Assembly (NCBI RefSeq): GCF_900091555.1
Contig: NZ_FMCX01000001.1
Coordinates: 310,001-374,000, forward strand
Origin: Micromonospora mirobrigensis
GTDB taxonomy: Bacteria > Actinomycetota > Actinomycetes > Mycobacteriales > Micromonosporaceae
DNA: 64,000 bases
Direction of reading: 5' to 3'
The position numbers and the translations under genes were made by a program. Below the pieces are notes generated by a model. That model was not told the origin of the DNA, ran no database searches, and saw only the letters and a program-made list of their open reading frames with translations. Shown piece after piece: positions 55,377-63,982 of the stretch (position 1 is its first letter; the number at the start of each line of letters is the position of its first letter).

Positions 55377-56438
55377 GTGGCCGACCCGCTGGAGGAGTAC
55401 CGCCGCCGGCGGGACGCGGCGCGCACGCCGGAGCCGGTCCCGCCGCGCCCGCCTCGCCGGCCCCGGCGGGCCGGCGAGGCCCGGTTCGTCATCCAGCAGC
55501 ACCACGCCCGCCGGCTGCACTGGGACCTGCGACTGGAGCGCGACGGCGTGCTGGTCTCCTGGGCGGTGCCGCGCGGCCTGCCCCGGGACACCGGACGCAA
55601 CCACCTCGCCGTGCACACCGAGGACCACCCGATGGAATACCTCACCTTCCACGGCGAGATCCCGGCCGGTGAGTACGGCGGCGGTCGGATGACCGTCCAC
55701 GACACCGGGACGTACCGCACCGAGAAGTGGCGCGACGACGAGGTGATCGTGGTCCTCGCCGGTGACCGCACCCGGGGCCGGTACGCGCTCTTCGCCACCG
55801 GTGGCCGGGACTGGATGATCCGGCGCACCGACCCGCCGCCGCCGGGCTGGACGAGCATGCCGGAGCGGGTCGCGCCGATGCACGCCACGCCGGCCCGCCG
55901 ACTGCCGACCGACGACGCCGCCTGGGGGTACGAGCTGCGCTGGGACGGCGTACGCGCGGTCGCCCACGTCTCCGGCGGCCGGCTGCTGCTGCGCTCGGCG
56001 GACGGCGAGGACGTCACCCCGGCGTACCCGTGGCTGCGGGAGCTGGCCGAGGAGCTGGCGCCCGTCGAGGCGGTCCTGGACGGTGTGCTGGTCCGGATCG
56101 ACGCCGCCGGCCGGGTCCGACCCGCCGGCGGGGGACGACCGGCGCGGGGCAGCGCCCGGCGGGCCGCGCCGGACGCCCAGTTCCTGCTGGTCGACCTGCT
56201 CTGGCTGGAGGGCGCCGACACGGTCGACCTGCCGTACGCGCAACGCCGGGAGCTGCTCGACGGTCTGGCGCTGGCCGGCCCGCACTGGCAGACTCCGCCG
56301 TGGTTCCCCGGCGGCGGGGCGGACGCCCTGCGGGCAGCCCGGGAGCAGGGCCTGCCCGGGGTGGTGGCGAAACGCCTGGACTCGGCCTACCAGCCGGGTC
56401 GGAGCAGCCGCGACTGGCGCACCATCGACGCGAGCTGA
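55377..56438 (+). CDS. LigD-like 3'-phosphoesterase fused to inactive ATP-ligase-like domain
   Basis: About 353 residues. The N-terminal phosphoesterase (about 1-160) has RFVIQQHHARRLHWDLRLE and HPMEYLTFHGEIPAGEYGGG, with the His/Asp set that removes 3'-phosphate or ribonucleotides during end joining. The second part follows the adenylation fold, but its motif I reads YELRWDGVRA, so the adenylated Lys is Arg188; motif V is altered and the OB fold missing. It probably acts as phosphoesterase with a DNA-binding remnant. GTG 55377 gives the family N-terminus (ADPLEEYRRRRD); ATG 55350 is an alternative. Confidence 0.84.
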   Translation: MADPLEEYRRRRDAARTPEPVPPRPPRRPRRAGEARFVIQQHHARRLHWDLRLERDGVLVSWAVPRGLPRDTGRNHLAVHTEDHPMEYLTFHGEIPAGEYGGGRMTVHDTGTYRTEKWRDDEVIVVLAGDRTRGRYALFATGGRDWMIRRTDPPPPGWTSMPERVAPMHATPARRLPTDDAAWGYELRWDGVRAVAHVSGGRLLLRSADGEDVTPAYPWLRELAEELAPVEAVLDGVLVRIDAAGRVRPAGGGRPARGSARRAAPDAQFLLVDLLWLEGADTVDLPYAQRRELLDGLALAGPHWQTPPWFPGGGADALRAAREQGLPGVVAKRLDSAYQPGRSSRDWRTIDAS

Positions 56439-56455
56439 GACTTCCGAGGAGCGAC

Positions 56456-57661
56456 GTGTACCTGACCCACCTGGAGTGCCCGCGCTGCGGCACGGGACAT
56501 CCGGCGGACGAGCTGGTGAACCTCTGCGGCTGCGGCTCACCGCTGCTGGCCCGCTACGACCTCGGCGCGGTCGGCGCGGCGGTCACCCCGGAGCGGTTCG
56601 CGCTGCGCCCGGCCGACCTGTGGCGCTACCGCGAGCTGCTGCCGGTGGCCGACCCCCGGCACGTCACCACGCTGGGCGAGGGCTGGACGCCGCTGCTGCG
56701 GGCGCCGGCGTACGGGGCGGAGATCGGCATCGCGGACCTGATCGTCAAGGACGAGGGGCTGATCCCGACCGGCTCGTTCAAGGCCCGCGGGGCGGCGGTC
56801 GGGGTGAGCCGGGCCCGGGAGCTGGGCGTGCAGCGGATCGCCATGCCGACCAACGGCAACGCGGGCGCGGCGTGGGCGACGTACGCGGCCCGGGCCGGGC
56901 TGGGCGCGACCATCGTCATGCCGCTGTCCGCCCCGACCATCTGCCGGCGGGAGTGCGTGGCCGCGGGGGCGGACCTGCGGCTGATCGACGGGCTGATCAG
57001 CGACGCCGGCCGGCACGTGGCCGGGCTGGTGGCCGAGTCGGCGGGCGGCATCTTCGACGCCGGCACGCTGCGCGAGCCGTACCGGCTCGAGGGCAAGAAG
57101 ACCATGGGCTACGAGATCGCCGAGCAGCTCGGCTGGCAGGTGCCCGACGTGATCATCTATCCGACCGGTGGCGGGGTCGGGCTGATCGCCATCCACAAGG
57201 CCATGCACGAGCTGCGCGAGCTGGGCTGGATCGGGGACAAGCTGCCCCGGCTGGTGGCGGTGCAGTCCACCGGCTGCGCGCCGATCGTGCGGGCGTTCGC
57301 CGCCGGTGAGCAGCGGGCCACGCCGTGGGAGGACGCGCACACCGTCGCGTTCGGGATCACCGTGCCAGCGCCGCTGGGCGACGAGCTGATCCTGACCGCG
57401 CTGCGGGAGAGCTCCGGCACCGCCGTCGCGGTCGACGACGTCGAGCTCCTGGCCGACCTGCGGGGCTTCGCGGCCCGGGAGGGGCTGCTGCTCTGCCCGG
57501 AGGGGGCGGCCTGCCTGACCGCGGCGAAGCACCTACGGGCCGGCGGTTGGATCCGGGCCGACGAGCGGGTGCTGGTGCTCAACACCGGCGCCGGGTTGAA
57601 GTATCCGGAGACGATCGACGTCTCCGCCGTTCCGGTCGTGCAAGGAAGGGCCCCTTCTTAA
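56456..57661 (+). CDS. thrC: Threonine synthase
   Basis: The 401-residue PLP enzyme converts O-phosphohomoserine to threonine. It has an N-terminal Cys-rich zinc-ribbon-like stretch (CPRCGTGHPADELVNLCGCG), Lys109 in GSFKARG, PTNGNAGAAWA for substrate phosphate and YPTGGGVGLIA for PLP phosphate. GTG 56456 has GAGGA 6 nt upstream. The last residues, VQGRAPS, are encoded by the edge of a GGGGCCCC-type repeat, so the C-terminus may have been altered by it. Confidence 0.93.
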   Translation: MYLTHLECPRCGTGHPADELVNLCGCGSPLLARYDLGAVGAAVTPERFALRPADLWRYRELLPVADPRHVTTLGEGWTPLLRAPAYGAEIGIADLIVKDEGLIPTGSFKARGAAVGVSRARELGVQRIAMPTNGNAGAAWATYAARAGLGATIVMPLSAPTICRRECVAAGADLRLIDGLISDAGRHVAGLVAESAGGIFDAGTLREPYRLEGKKTMGYEIAEQLGWQVPDVIIYPTGGGVGLIAIHKAMHELRELGWIGDKLPRLVAVQSTGCAPIVRAFAAGEQRATPWEDAHTVAFGITVPAPLGDELILTALRESSGTAVAVDDVELLADLRGFAAREGLLLCPEGAACLTAAKHLRAGGWIRADERVLVLNTGAGLKYPETIDVSAVPVVQGRAPS

Positions 57662-57693
57662 CGCCTCCGGTATAGCAGGGGCCCCCGCTTAAC
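57647..57693. repeat. Tandem GGGGCCCC…CTTAAC element overlapping the thrC stop
   Basis: Two related 16-bp blocks (57647-57662 and 57678-57693) are spaced 31 bp and share GGGCCCC then CTTAAC. The first overlaps the last codons of thrC. It lies between the convergent thrC and GH15 genes. It looks like a dispersed genome repeat and may act as terminator. Confidence 0.65.
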
Positions 57694-57702
57694 ACCTGGC
57701 CC

Positions 57703-59520
57703 TCAGGCGGTGGTCGGTTCGGTGAGCCGCCAGGCGGCGTTGATCAGCCCGATGTGCGACAGCGCCTGCGGGGTGTTGCCGAGCTGCACGCCGGTGCGCA
57801 GGTCGATCTGCTCGGCGAAGAGCCCGACGTCGTTGGCGTGCCCGAGCACCTTCTCGAAGAGCGCCCGGGCACGCTTCTGCTCCCCCATCATCACCAGGCA
57901 CTCGACCAGCCAGAACGAACAGAGCACGAACCCGGCCGGGTCGGTGGCCCAGCGCCGGACCAGCCCGTCGTCGGTGCCCAGCTCCCGTTCCACCACCTCG
58001 ATGGTGGAGCGCATCCGCGGGTCGCGGGCGTCGAGGAAGTGCAGCACCGGCAGGAAGAGCGCGGACGCGTCCAGCTCCGCCGAGCCGAACGCCCCGGTGT
58101 ACGCCCCGATCCGGTCGTTCCAGCCCTCACGCAGCACGGTGGCCCGGATCTCGTCGCGGATCGCGGCCCACCGGCGCGGGTCGGCCCGCTCGCCGAGCCG
58201 GGGGGCCAGCTCCACCGCCCGGTCCAGGGCCACCCAGCAGAGCACCTTGGACGACAGGTAGTGCCGCTCGGTGTCCCGGGTCTCCCACATCCCCCGGTCC
58301 GGCAGCCGCCAGGTGGCGGCGACCTGTTCGGCCAGCCCGACCACCATCTCCCGCAGCTCCTCGTCGAACGTCTCGCCGAGATAGTCGTGCAGCCGCCACA
58401 CCGCCGAGATCACCTCGCCGGGGACGTCGAGCTGCCGTTGCCGCCACGCGTCGTTGCCGACCCGGACCGGCCGGCTCCCCGCCCAGCCGGCCAGGTGGTC
58501 GAGCTCGTGCTCGGAGATGTCCCGCTCCCCCTCCAGGCCGAACAGCACCGGCACCGGCCGGTCCCCCATCCGGCCGATGGAGCGGGCCGCCCAGGCGAAG
58601 AGCCGGTTGGCCTCGTCGGGGCAGGCCGCCACCCAGAAGGCTCGCATGGTCATCGAGAAGTCGCGCAGCCACGCGTAGCGGTAGTCGTAGTTGCGGTCGC
58701 CGCCCACCCGCTCGGGCAGCGAGGTGGTGAGCGCGGCGGCCACCGCGCCGCTGCGGGCGTACGTCAGGCCGGTGAGGACGACCGCGCTGTGCCGGACCTG
58801 GTCGGCGTACCGGCCGTCGTAGCCGTGGGTCTCCCGGTACGCCTCCCAGGCCGCGACGGTGTCGTTCAGGGCGGTGACCGGGTCGAGGCGGACGGCCGGA
58901 CGGCCGTGTGCCGGCGCGTACGCCAGGTCGAAGCCGACCACCTGGCCGGCGTCGATCTCGAAGGTGTGCCGGACCCGGTCCCGGTCCGGGCACAGCGGCC
59001 CGACGCCACCGCGCAGGGTCAGCGCGACGGGCCCGGCGTCGGCCAGCACCCCGCCGTCGTCCAGCTCGTGCAGGTACGGGGTGAGCAGGCCGTACTCGGG
59101 TCGGGGGGCGAAGTCGAGCTCCATCGGCACCCGGCCGCTGAGCCCCTCGACCACCCGCACCAGCACGGCCGGTGAGTTCATCCCCAGCTCGTGGCCGCGG
59201 GCGCCCAGTTCGGCGGCGAGGGCGTCGGTGACCGCGACGCTGCCCTGCGGGGTGTGGTGCACGGTGCGCAGCACCAGCGTGTCCGGCCGGTACGCCCGCT
59301 CCACCCGGCCGGTGGTCAGCGGCGCGAGGCGCCAGTAGCCCGCCTCCGGGTCGAGGAGCCGACCGAAGACCGACGGGCTGTCGAACCGGTCGGGACACCA
59401 CCAGTCGATCGAGCCGTCCCGGCCGACGAGTGCGCCGGAGCGGCAGTCGGAGAGGAAGGCGTAGTCGGAGATCGCTGGTTGCCCCACGCCCGTCGGGATA
59501 CCCGGGCCGGCCCGGATCAC
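57703..59520 (-). CDS. GH15 family glycosidase (glucoamylase/trehalase-like)
   Basis: The 605-residue protein has an N-terminal beta-sandwich (ISDYAFLSDCRSGALVGRDGSIDWWC) and an (alpha/alpha)6 catalytic barrel with RNYDYRYAWLRDFSMTMRAFW and later WVALDRAVELA. In actinobacteria such enzymes act as intracellular trehalases or glucoamylase-like enzymes. No signal peptide is evident. It is 25 bp upstream of nothing on its strand but close to the cupin gene. The GTG start near 59520 is approximate. Confidence 0.92.
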   Translation of the reverse strand: MIRAGPGIPTGVGQPAISDYAFLSDCRSGALVGRDGSIDWWCPDRFDSPSVFGRLLDPEAGYWRLAPLTTGRVERAYRPDTLVLRTVHHTPQGSVAVTDALAAELGARGHELGMNSPAVLVRVVEGLSGRVPMELDFAPRPEYGLLTPYLHELDDGGVLADAGPVALTLRGGVGPLCPDRDRVRHTFEIDAGQVVGFDLAYAPAHGRPAVRLDPVTALNDTVAAWEAYRETHGYDGRYADQVRHSAVVLTGLTYARSGAVAAALTTSLPERVGGDRNYDYRYAWLRDFSMTMRAFWVAACPDEANRLFAWAARSIGRMGDRPVPVLFGLEGERDISEHELDHLAGWAGSRPVRVGNDAWRQRQLDVPGEVISAVWRLHDYLGETFDEELREMVVGLAEQVAATWRLPDRGMWETRDTERHYLSSKVLCWVALDRAVELAPRLGERADPRRWAAIRDEIRATVLREGWNDRIGAYTGAFGSAELDASALFLPVLHFLDARDPRMRSTIEVVERELGTDDGLVRRWATDPAGFVLCSFWLVECLVMMGEQKRARALFEKVLGHANDVGLFAEQIDLRTGVQLGNTPQALSHIGLINAAWRLTEPTTA

Positions 59521-59545
59521 GCGGGCCGGTCCCGGCGGGTGGTGG

Positions 59546-59938
59546 TCAGGCGGTGGGCGGCTCGTCCTCGCCGGCCGCCTCGGCCGCGTCGGCCTCCTCC
59601 TTGGTGCGGTGCACCACCTGGTCGGCGTGCTCCGGCGGCCCGTAGACGGTGTAGAGCACCAGCGGGTTCGGCCCGGTGTTGACGAAGTTGTGCTTCGTGC
59701 CGGCCGGTACGACCACCAGGTCGCCCGCGACGACCTCCTTCTTCTCGCCGCCCACCCGGGCCTCGCCGGCGCCGCTGACGAAGGTCAGGATCTGGTCGAT
59801 GCCCTCGTGGACCTCCTCGCCGATCTCGCCGCCGGGTGGGATGGTCATGACCACCAGCTGGGTGTTGGTGCCGGTCCACAGCACCCGCCGGAAGTCCGGG
59901 CTCTTCTCGGCCACTGTCGCGATCGTGTAATGCTCCAT
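59546..59938 (-). CDS. Cupin-domain protein
   Basis: This 130-residue single cupin has the two motifs EIGEEVHEGIDQILTFVSG and VPAGTKHNFVNTG, retaining the metal-binding Glu/His and His positions. Substrate unknown. It precedes the GH15 gene by 25 bp. ATG 59938 is chosen for the normal fold start. Confidence 0.88.
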   Translation of the reverse strand: MEHYTIATVAEKSPDFRRVLWTGTNTQLVVMTIPPGGEIGEEVHEGIDQILTFVSGAGEARVGGEKKEVVAGDLVVVPAGTKHNFVNTGPNPLVLYTVYGPPEHADQVVHRTKEEADAAEAAGEDEPPTA

Positions 59939-60224
59939 GGCGCGCTCATACCCGGTGTGGCGGACGATCACGCCGGGAGTGGCAAATGGTGGAATTCCCC
60001 ACGCTGGCAAGGTTTGCCCCGCGTCAGGACGGGCATCTGCCCTCCAGACCGGCGCGGGGTCAACGCGCGGGTCGGTGCCAGGTCCCCGCTGACGTACCGC
60101 CGTCGGGGCTGCGGTGGTGGGAGACGGCCGAGCGCGGCGACGTTAGGATTCCGGTCCGGCGGCGCCGTGCGCTCGTCTCCACGGCCGGCAGGACCGGCGC
60201 GCCGAACACCGGACAAGTCAGGTG
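59939..60224. other. Intergenic region upstream of cupin gene
   Basis: With the hairpin at 60225-60260 and the bases up to 60316 this forms a 378-bp gap. It should contain the cupin promoter on the minus strand. A GTG-started frame exists on the plus strand but has no ribosome-binding site and no coding-like character. Confidence 0.4.
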
Positions 60225-60260
60225 GGCCGTGGCGAGCAGCAGCGCGACGCTGCCACGGCC
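60225..60260 (-). terminator. Hairpin terminator of the small protein gene
   Basis: Perfect 9-nt arms (60225-60233 and 60252-60260) lie 57 bp beyond the stop at 60317. Confidence 0.6.
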
Positions 60261-60316
60261 GCCCGGCGCCGCGCTGGCCCGCGGAGGCCCGCCGGTGCGG
60301 CGACCGGCGACCCGGG

Positions 60317-60721
60317 TCAGGCCAGCACGGCCAGGTGGAAGGCCCGGTCGGCGCGGTTGCCGTCCTCGGCGAAGGTCTCGACGAACACCCCGTTGGGGAT
60401 GCCGGTCCGACCGGCCACGGCGATGTCCCCGACCCGGGAGACGCCGAGGTTGTCGACCCGGCCGAGGGTGCCGAGGTAGCCGGCCCGGGTCACGTCCTGG
60501 TCGAAGGTGACCTGGTACATCCCGGTGGCGAGCCGGGCCGACGAGGCGGCCCCGAGCCCGCGGACGAGGGTGCCGTCGGCCCCGACGACGGCGAAGAGCA
60601 CCCGGGCGCTCGGCGGCATCCCGGTCGTCCCGCAGGTGGTCACCTCGGAGTCGGCCCGGTGCGTTTCCTCGGCGTCCGCTCGGGGCTGGCCGGGCCCCCG
60701 CCTGGATCTGGTGCTGGACAT
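60317..60721 (-). CDS. Hypothetical small beta-rich protein
   Basis: The 134-residue protein has a charged N-terminal 30 residues and then a beta-rich region with ARVLFAVVGADGTLVRGLG, SARLATGMYQVTFDQDVTRAGYLGTLG and FHLAVLA, like short actinobacterial proteins of unknown role that occur in many paralogues. No signal peptide or helix is seen. It lies alone. Function unknown. Confidence 0.6.
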   Translation of the reverse strand: MSSTRSRRGPGQPRADAEETHRADSEVTTCGTTGMPPSARVLFAVVGADGTLVRGLGAASSARLATGMYQVTFDQDVTRAGYLGTLGRVDNLGVSRVGDIAVAGRTGIPNGVFVETFAEDGNRADRAFHLAVLA

Positions 60722-60852
60722 GCTGGTCCCTTCTCCGCCGGCCGTGGCCCGGACCGGCCGAGGTCCTGCGTGTGAGCCGGGGCGATCGGCGGTGATCGGG
60801 CCCCTACGTCATCGAAGTTATTGCGCGGGTCCGGTGACCGACCACTACCGAC

Positions 60853-60872
60853 GCTGTCCGATCTAGGACAGC
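60853..60872. promoter_or_regulatory. Inverted repeat, possible operator
   Basis: GCTGTCC (60853-60859) and GGACAGC (60866-60872) enclose GATCTA in the gap between the small gene and the expansin-like gene. It may be an operator or part of the expansin-like terminator region. Confidence 0.35.
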
Positions 60873-60897
60873 GGACAACGCTGTGACCTGGGAAGAC

Positions 60898-60933
60898 GTC
60901 GGTCCGCCCGGTGCGGTGACCGGGCGGGCCGAC
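60898..60933 (-). terminator. Expansin-like gene terminator
   Basis: Arms 60898-60912 and 60919-60933 pair over 15 nt with one wobble, 5 bp after the stop. Confidence 0.75.
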
Positions 60934-60937
60934 GGGT

Positions 60938-62320
60938 TCAGCGGGCGGTGCAGCGCGGGGTGGACGGCGCGGCGTTGTCGCCGTTGACGGTGAGTCCCCA
61001 ACTGGCGGTGCCGCCGGGCGCGACACCCCCGTTGTAGCTCACGTTCGTGCCGGTGACCTGCTGCCCGGACTGGCTCGCCGTGGCGTTCCACGAGCCGGAC
61101 AGCTTCTGCGACCCCGGCCAGGTGAAGTCGGTGGTCCAGCCGGTCAGCGGCACCGTACCGGTGTTGCGGACGGTCACCTCGGCCTGGAAACCGCCGGTCC
61201 ACGACGAGGTGACCCGGTAGCTCGCGGTGCAACCCTGGCCGGTGCCGCCGGTCGGGCTGGGGCTCGTGGTCGGGCTGGGGCTCGTCGTGGGGCTGGGGCT
61301 CGTCGTGGGGCTGGGGCTCGTGGTCGGGCTGGGGCTGGTCGTCGGGCTGGGGTTCGCCGTGGGGCCGGTGCCGTCCGAGGTGGTGTACGCGACCTGGGTG
61401 TACGCCGCGGAGCAGCTGCCACCGCACGAGCCGGGCAGCGAGAACTTGTAGACCCGGCCGTTGTTGATCAGCGTGTCGGCCGCGTCGCGGACCCGGATCT
61501 GGAAGTCCGTCCCGCCGGAGGCGGTGGCCCCGAGCAGGTACGACTGCCCCATGTCGCTGTTCATCGTGGCGCGCCGCCACACCCCGTCGGCCAGGTACTC
61601 CACCCCGTGGATGCCGTTGGCGAGGTGCGACACGGCGATCGCCGGCCAGTACCGCTGGGCGCCCTGGAGGAAGCCGATCCGGATGTCGCCGGAGTAGTTC
61701 GGGGCGGGCACGAAGGACCAGGAGACGTGCCGGTTGCCCCAGTGGTTCGGGTACATGTCCCCCACGGCGGTGCCGTTACGGGTGAACTGGTTGAGCGAGG
61801 CGGTCGCCAGGTCCAGGTGGTACGGGTCGTCCCGGCACCAGGCGTTGCCGTCGCCGCAGCTGTCGGCGACCAGCATGGTGAGGGTGGCCCCGTTGTAGGC
61901 GTCGGCGACCCAGGAGCCGTTGCGGCAGAACGGCTGGCCGGGGGCGCCGTCGTTGAGGCCGGTGCAGTGGTCGCCGATCGAGACGCGGACGTACCGGCCG
62001 CAGTTGAGGCCGTTGTTCCACAGCCCGATCTTCGCGGCCTGGCCCGGCGGGATCGGCCGGACCGGGTACGACGTGTAGTCACCGGGCAGGTCGTAGACGT
62101 TGAGGGCGACGAAGTGCGGCGAGTCGAGCTCGGACTGGGGCAGCCCACAGCCGCCGTACGGGGCGCCGAGGCCGTCGAAGTGGGTGGCGTTGCCGGTGAC
62201 CGGGGCGGGCGGGTCGCCGGGGACCAGCGCCTGGGCCGGAAGCTGGCCGGTGAGCAGGAGGGCCACGGCGGCGGCGGCGAGCGCCGCGACGAGGCCGGCG
62301 CGCTTGCGCGGGGAGGTCAT
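60938..62320 (-). CDS. Secreted expansin-like protein with CBM2
   Basis: The 460-residue protein has a signal peptide ending AQA (about 32), a Cys-rich expansin-type double-psi barrel (about 40-165; GDHCTGLND, VADSCGDGNAWCRDD, HLDLA), a second beta domain (about 180-290; HVSWSFVPAPN), a linker of six Ser/Pro/Thr repeats and a C-terminal CBM2 (WTGGFQAEVTVRNTG, WTTDFTWPG). It should disrupt cellulose non-hydrolytically. ATG 62320 has GAAAGG upstream. Unlike the GH12 gene, no CebR box is seen. Confidence 0.85.
   Translation of the reverse strand: MTSPRKRAGLVAALAAAAVALLLTGQLPAQALVPGDPPAPVTGNATHFDGLGAPYGGCGLPQSELDSPHFVALNVYDLPGDYTSYPVRPIPPGQAAKIGLWNNGLNCGRYVRVSIGDHCTGLNDGAPGQPFCRNGSWVADAYNGATLTMLVADSCGDGNAWCRDDPYHLDLATASLNQFTRNGTAVGDMYPNHWGNRHVSWSFVPAPNYSGDIRIGFLQGAQRYWPAIAVSHLANGIHGVEYLADGVWRRATMNSDMGQSYLLGATASGGTDFQIRVRDAADTLINNGRVYKFSLPGSCGGSCSAAYTQVAYTTSDGTGPTANPSPTTSPSPTTSPSPTTSPSPTTSPSPTTSPSPTGGTGQGCTASYRVTSSWTGGFQAEVTVRNTGTVPLTGWTTDFTWPGSQKLSGSWNATASQSGQQVTGTNVSYNGGVAPGGTASWGLTVNGDNAAPSTPRCTAR
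61251..61358. repeat. Six 18-bp tandem repeats (linker)
   Basis: Units starting at 61251, 61269, 61287, 61305, 61323 and 61341 encode the hexapeptide SPSPTT-type linker between the expansin and CBM2 domains. Confidence 0.9.
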
Positions 62321-62519
62321 GGGGTGCCTTTCGGGCAGGGTCGACCGAGTCGACTGGTCATGGGTGCCCATCCATGCCCGGCAGTGCCCGCCCGCACATG
62401 CCATCACCGGAGTCGATCGCTGTCAAACCCGGTCCCACCGCTGTCCGGCCGAGCCCGGATCCACCGCCGCCGAAGGGGTTTCGGACCGGAAGGCCCTGTG
62501 CCGAACGCCACCACCTGGC

Positions 62520-62525
62520 TACATT
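62520..62525 (+). promoter_or_regulatory. -10 box of leaderless beta-family gene
   Basis: TACATT ends 5 nt before the ATG at 62531. Confidence 0.4.
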
Positions 62526-62530
62526 GAGGT

Positions 62531-63616
62531 ATGGTGCCCGCCCACGGGGGCCGGGCGGCGGAACCGGTCTACCGCCCCATCCTCCCCGGACGTCGGGGCG
62601 AACTGGAGGCGCTCGGTCACCTCGACCGGGCCGCCGCCGCGCTGCTCGCCCCGATCGTCGAACTGTCGACCGTGGACACGTCCGTTGTGGATGCTCTGCG
62701 CCGGCTGCCCGAGGGGCTGCTCCCGGCGGTCGACGTGGACCTGCTGCCGGAGGTCGCCGCCGGGGCGGTTGCCGGTTGGGGCGTACCCGTGGTGCCGGTG
62801 ATCGGCCCCGACTGCGGCGACCGGGCGCTGTCGGCCCACGGCGTGGCCGCCCGGGCGTACGCCCGGCGGGCGGTGGTCCGGCTGCGTACCGAGCAGGTCC
62901 GGGCCGGCCCGGACGCCACCACGACGGCCGTGGAACGGATCTGGCGGCGCACCGGCCTGGTGCCGGAGCAGTGCGACCTGCTGGTCGACGCGGGCGACGT
63001 GTGCTGTGCGGCGGACGTCCGGCAGGCCGAGCCCCGGGTCCGTCGACTGCTGGACTGGGCCCGCCGGCATGCCTGGCGCTCGGTGACCGTGGCGGCGGGC
63101 GGGATGCCGCCGACGCTGTCCCGGCTGCCCACCGACGAGCCGGTCCGGCTGCCCCGCTGGGACTGGCTGCTCTGGCAGCGCCTGTCCGAGCTGGGCGTCG
63201 GGTACGGCGACTACGGGGTGGGCAGCGCGGTGCCGGGGGCCGAGCCGTCGGGTGACCGGCTGCCCACGGTGCCGTACACCGGCGACGGGGAGTGGTGGGT
63301 CCACCGGTGGGCGCGGCGCGGCGGGCGCGGCGACGAGCGCTTCGCCGACCTGTGCCGGGAGCTGGTGTCGGCGTCGTACTGGCCGACCACCGGAGCCGCC
63401 TTCTCCTGGGGCGACCACGAGCTGCTGCGCCGGGCCCGCCGGGGAGCCGGCGCCGGCTCCCCGGCGAACTGGACGGCGTGGAGCACCTCGCACCACCTGG
63501 CGTACGTGCTGGGTGCGCTGGCGGACCCGGAGGCCGACGAGAGCCCCGGGCCGTGGCGGACGGGCCGCGACGCCGACCGGGGGCGGGCCGCCCGGCGGAT
63601 CACTCCTTCTCGGTGA
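62531..63616 (+). CDS. T4 beta-family protein
   Basis: The 361-residue protein follows the plan of beta-family proteins: VYRPILPGRRGELEALGHL and APIVELSTV at the N-terminus, alternating strands and helices of a TIM-barrel-like fold, and GYGDYGVGSAVPG, PYTGDGEWWVHRW and FSWGDHELL near the C-terminus. Members occur in phages and in defence or stress loci; the role is unresolved. Its stop overlaps the convergent HesB-like gene by 17 bp. Confidence 0.6.
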   Translation: MVPAHGGRAAEPVYRPILPGRRGELEALGHLDRAAAALLAPIVELSTVDTSVVDALRRLPEGLLPAVDVDLLPEVAAGAVAGWGVPVVPVIGPDCGDRALSAHGVAARAYARRAVVRLRTEQVRAGPDATTTAVERIWRRTGLVPEQCDLLVDAGDVCCAADVRQAEPRVRRLLDWARRHAWRSVTVAAGGMPPTLSRLPTDEPVRLPRWDWLLWQRLSELGVGYGDYGVGSAVPGAEPSGDRLPTVPYTGDGEWWVHRWARRGGRGDERFADLCRELVSASYWPTTGAAFSWGDHELLRRARRGAGAGSPANWTAWSTSHHLAYVLGALADPEADESPGPWRTGRDADRGRAARRITPSR

Positions 63617-63881
63617 ACCCGAACTGGACGACGCCCTCGTCGTCCACCTCGGCGTCGACCGAGGTGTCGCCGAGCAGTTCGGCCGCGTCGGAGTCGAGGA
63701 AGATGCGGGCGCCCTGGTTGTCGACCACCTGGTCGCCCTGCACCGGCTCGGGCACCAGCTCGATGGTGAGCGAACCGGCCTCGGTGTCGGCGGCGATGCG
63801 CAGCCCACCGGACTGGGCGACGTCCTGCTGCGCGGCGAGGTCGCGGATCACGAGCACGGCGTTGTCGGTCATGGTGAGCAT
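63600..63881 (-). CDS. HesB/IscA-like protein without cysteines
   Basis: The 93-residue protein matches the A-type carrier fold (GGLRIAADTEAGSLTIELV, RIFLDSDAAELL) but none of the three Fe-S ligating Cys is present. It probably does not hold a cluster; its role is unknown. ATG 63881 has GAGGAG 9 nt upstream. Confidence 0.82.
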   Translation of the reverse strand: MLTMTDNAVLVIRDLAAQQDVAQSGGLRIAADTEAGSLTIELVPEPVQGDQVVDNQGARIFLDSDAAELLGDTSVDAEVDDEGVVQFGFTEKE

Positions 63882-63970
63882 GCGCGGAACTCCTCGTCGG
63901 TTGCGGTCAGCGGCCGTACGACCTGGTCGGACGGCTCGGCATTCCTACCCCGGGTTGTCGTTTTTATCCA

Positions 63971-63976
63971 TATGCT
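63971..63976 (+). promoter_or_regulatory. -10 box of leaderless promoter for the last gene
   Basis: TATGCT lies 6 nt before ATG 63983 and matches the box before the LuxR-type gene exactly. Confidence 0.45.
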
Positions 63977-63982
63977 CGGCCC

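Noticed and set aside
61251..61358. CRISPR-like or regulatory array
   Set aside because: It is an in-frame Ser/Pro/Thr linker repeat of the CBM2 protein with no unique spacers.
62321..62530. CebR box near the CBM2 expansin-like gene
   Set aside because: The 210-bp gap was read for the 14-bp palindrome and no match was found.
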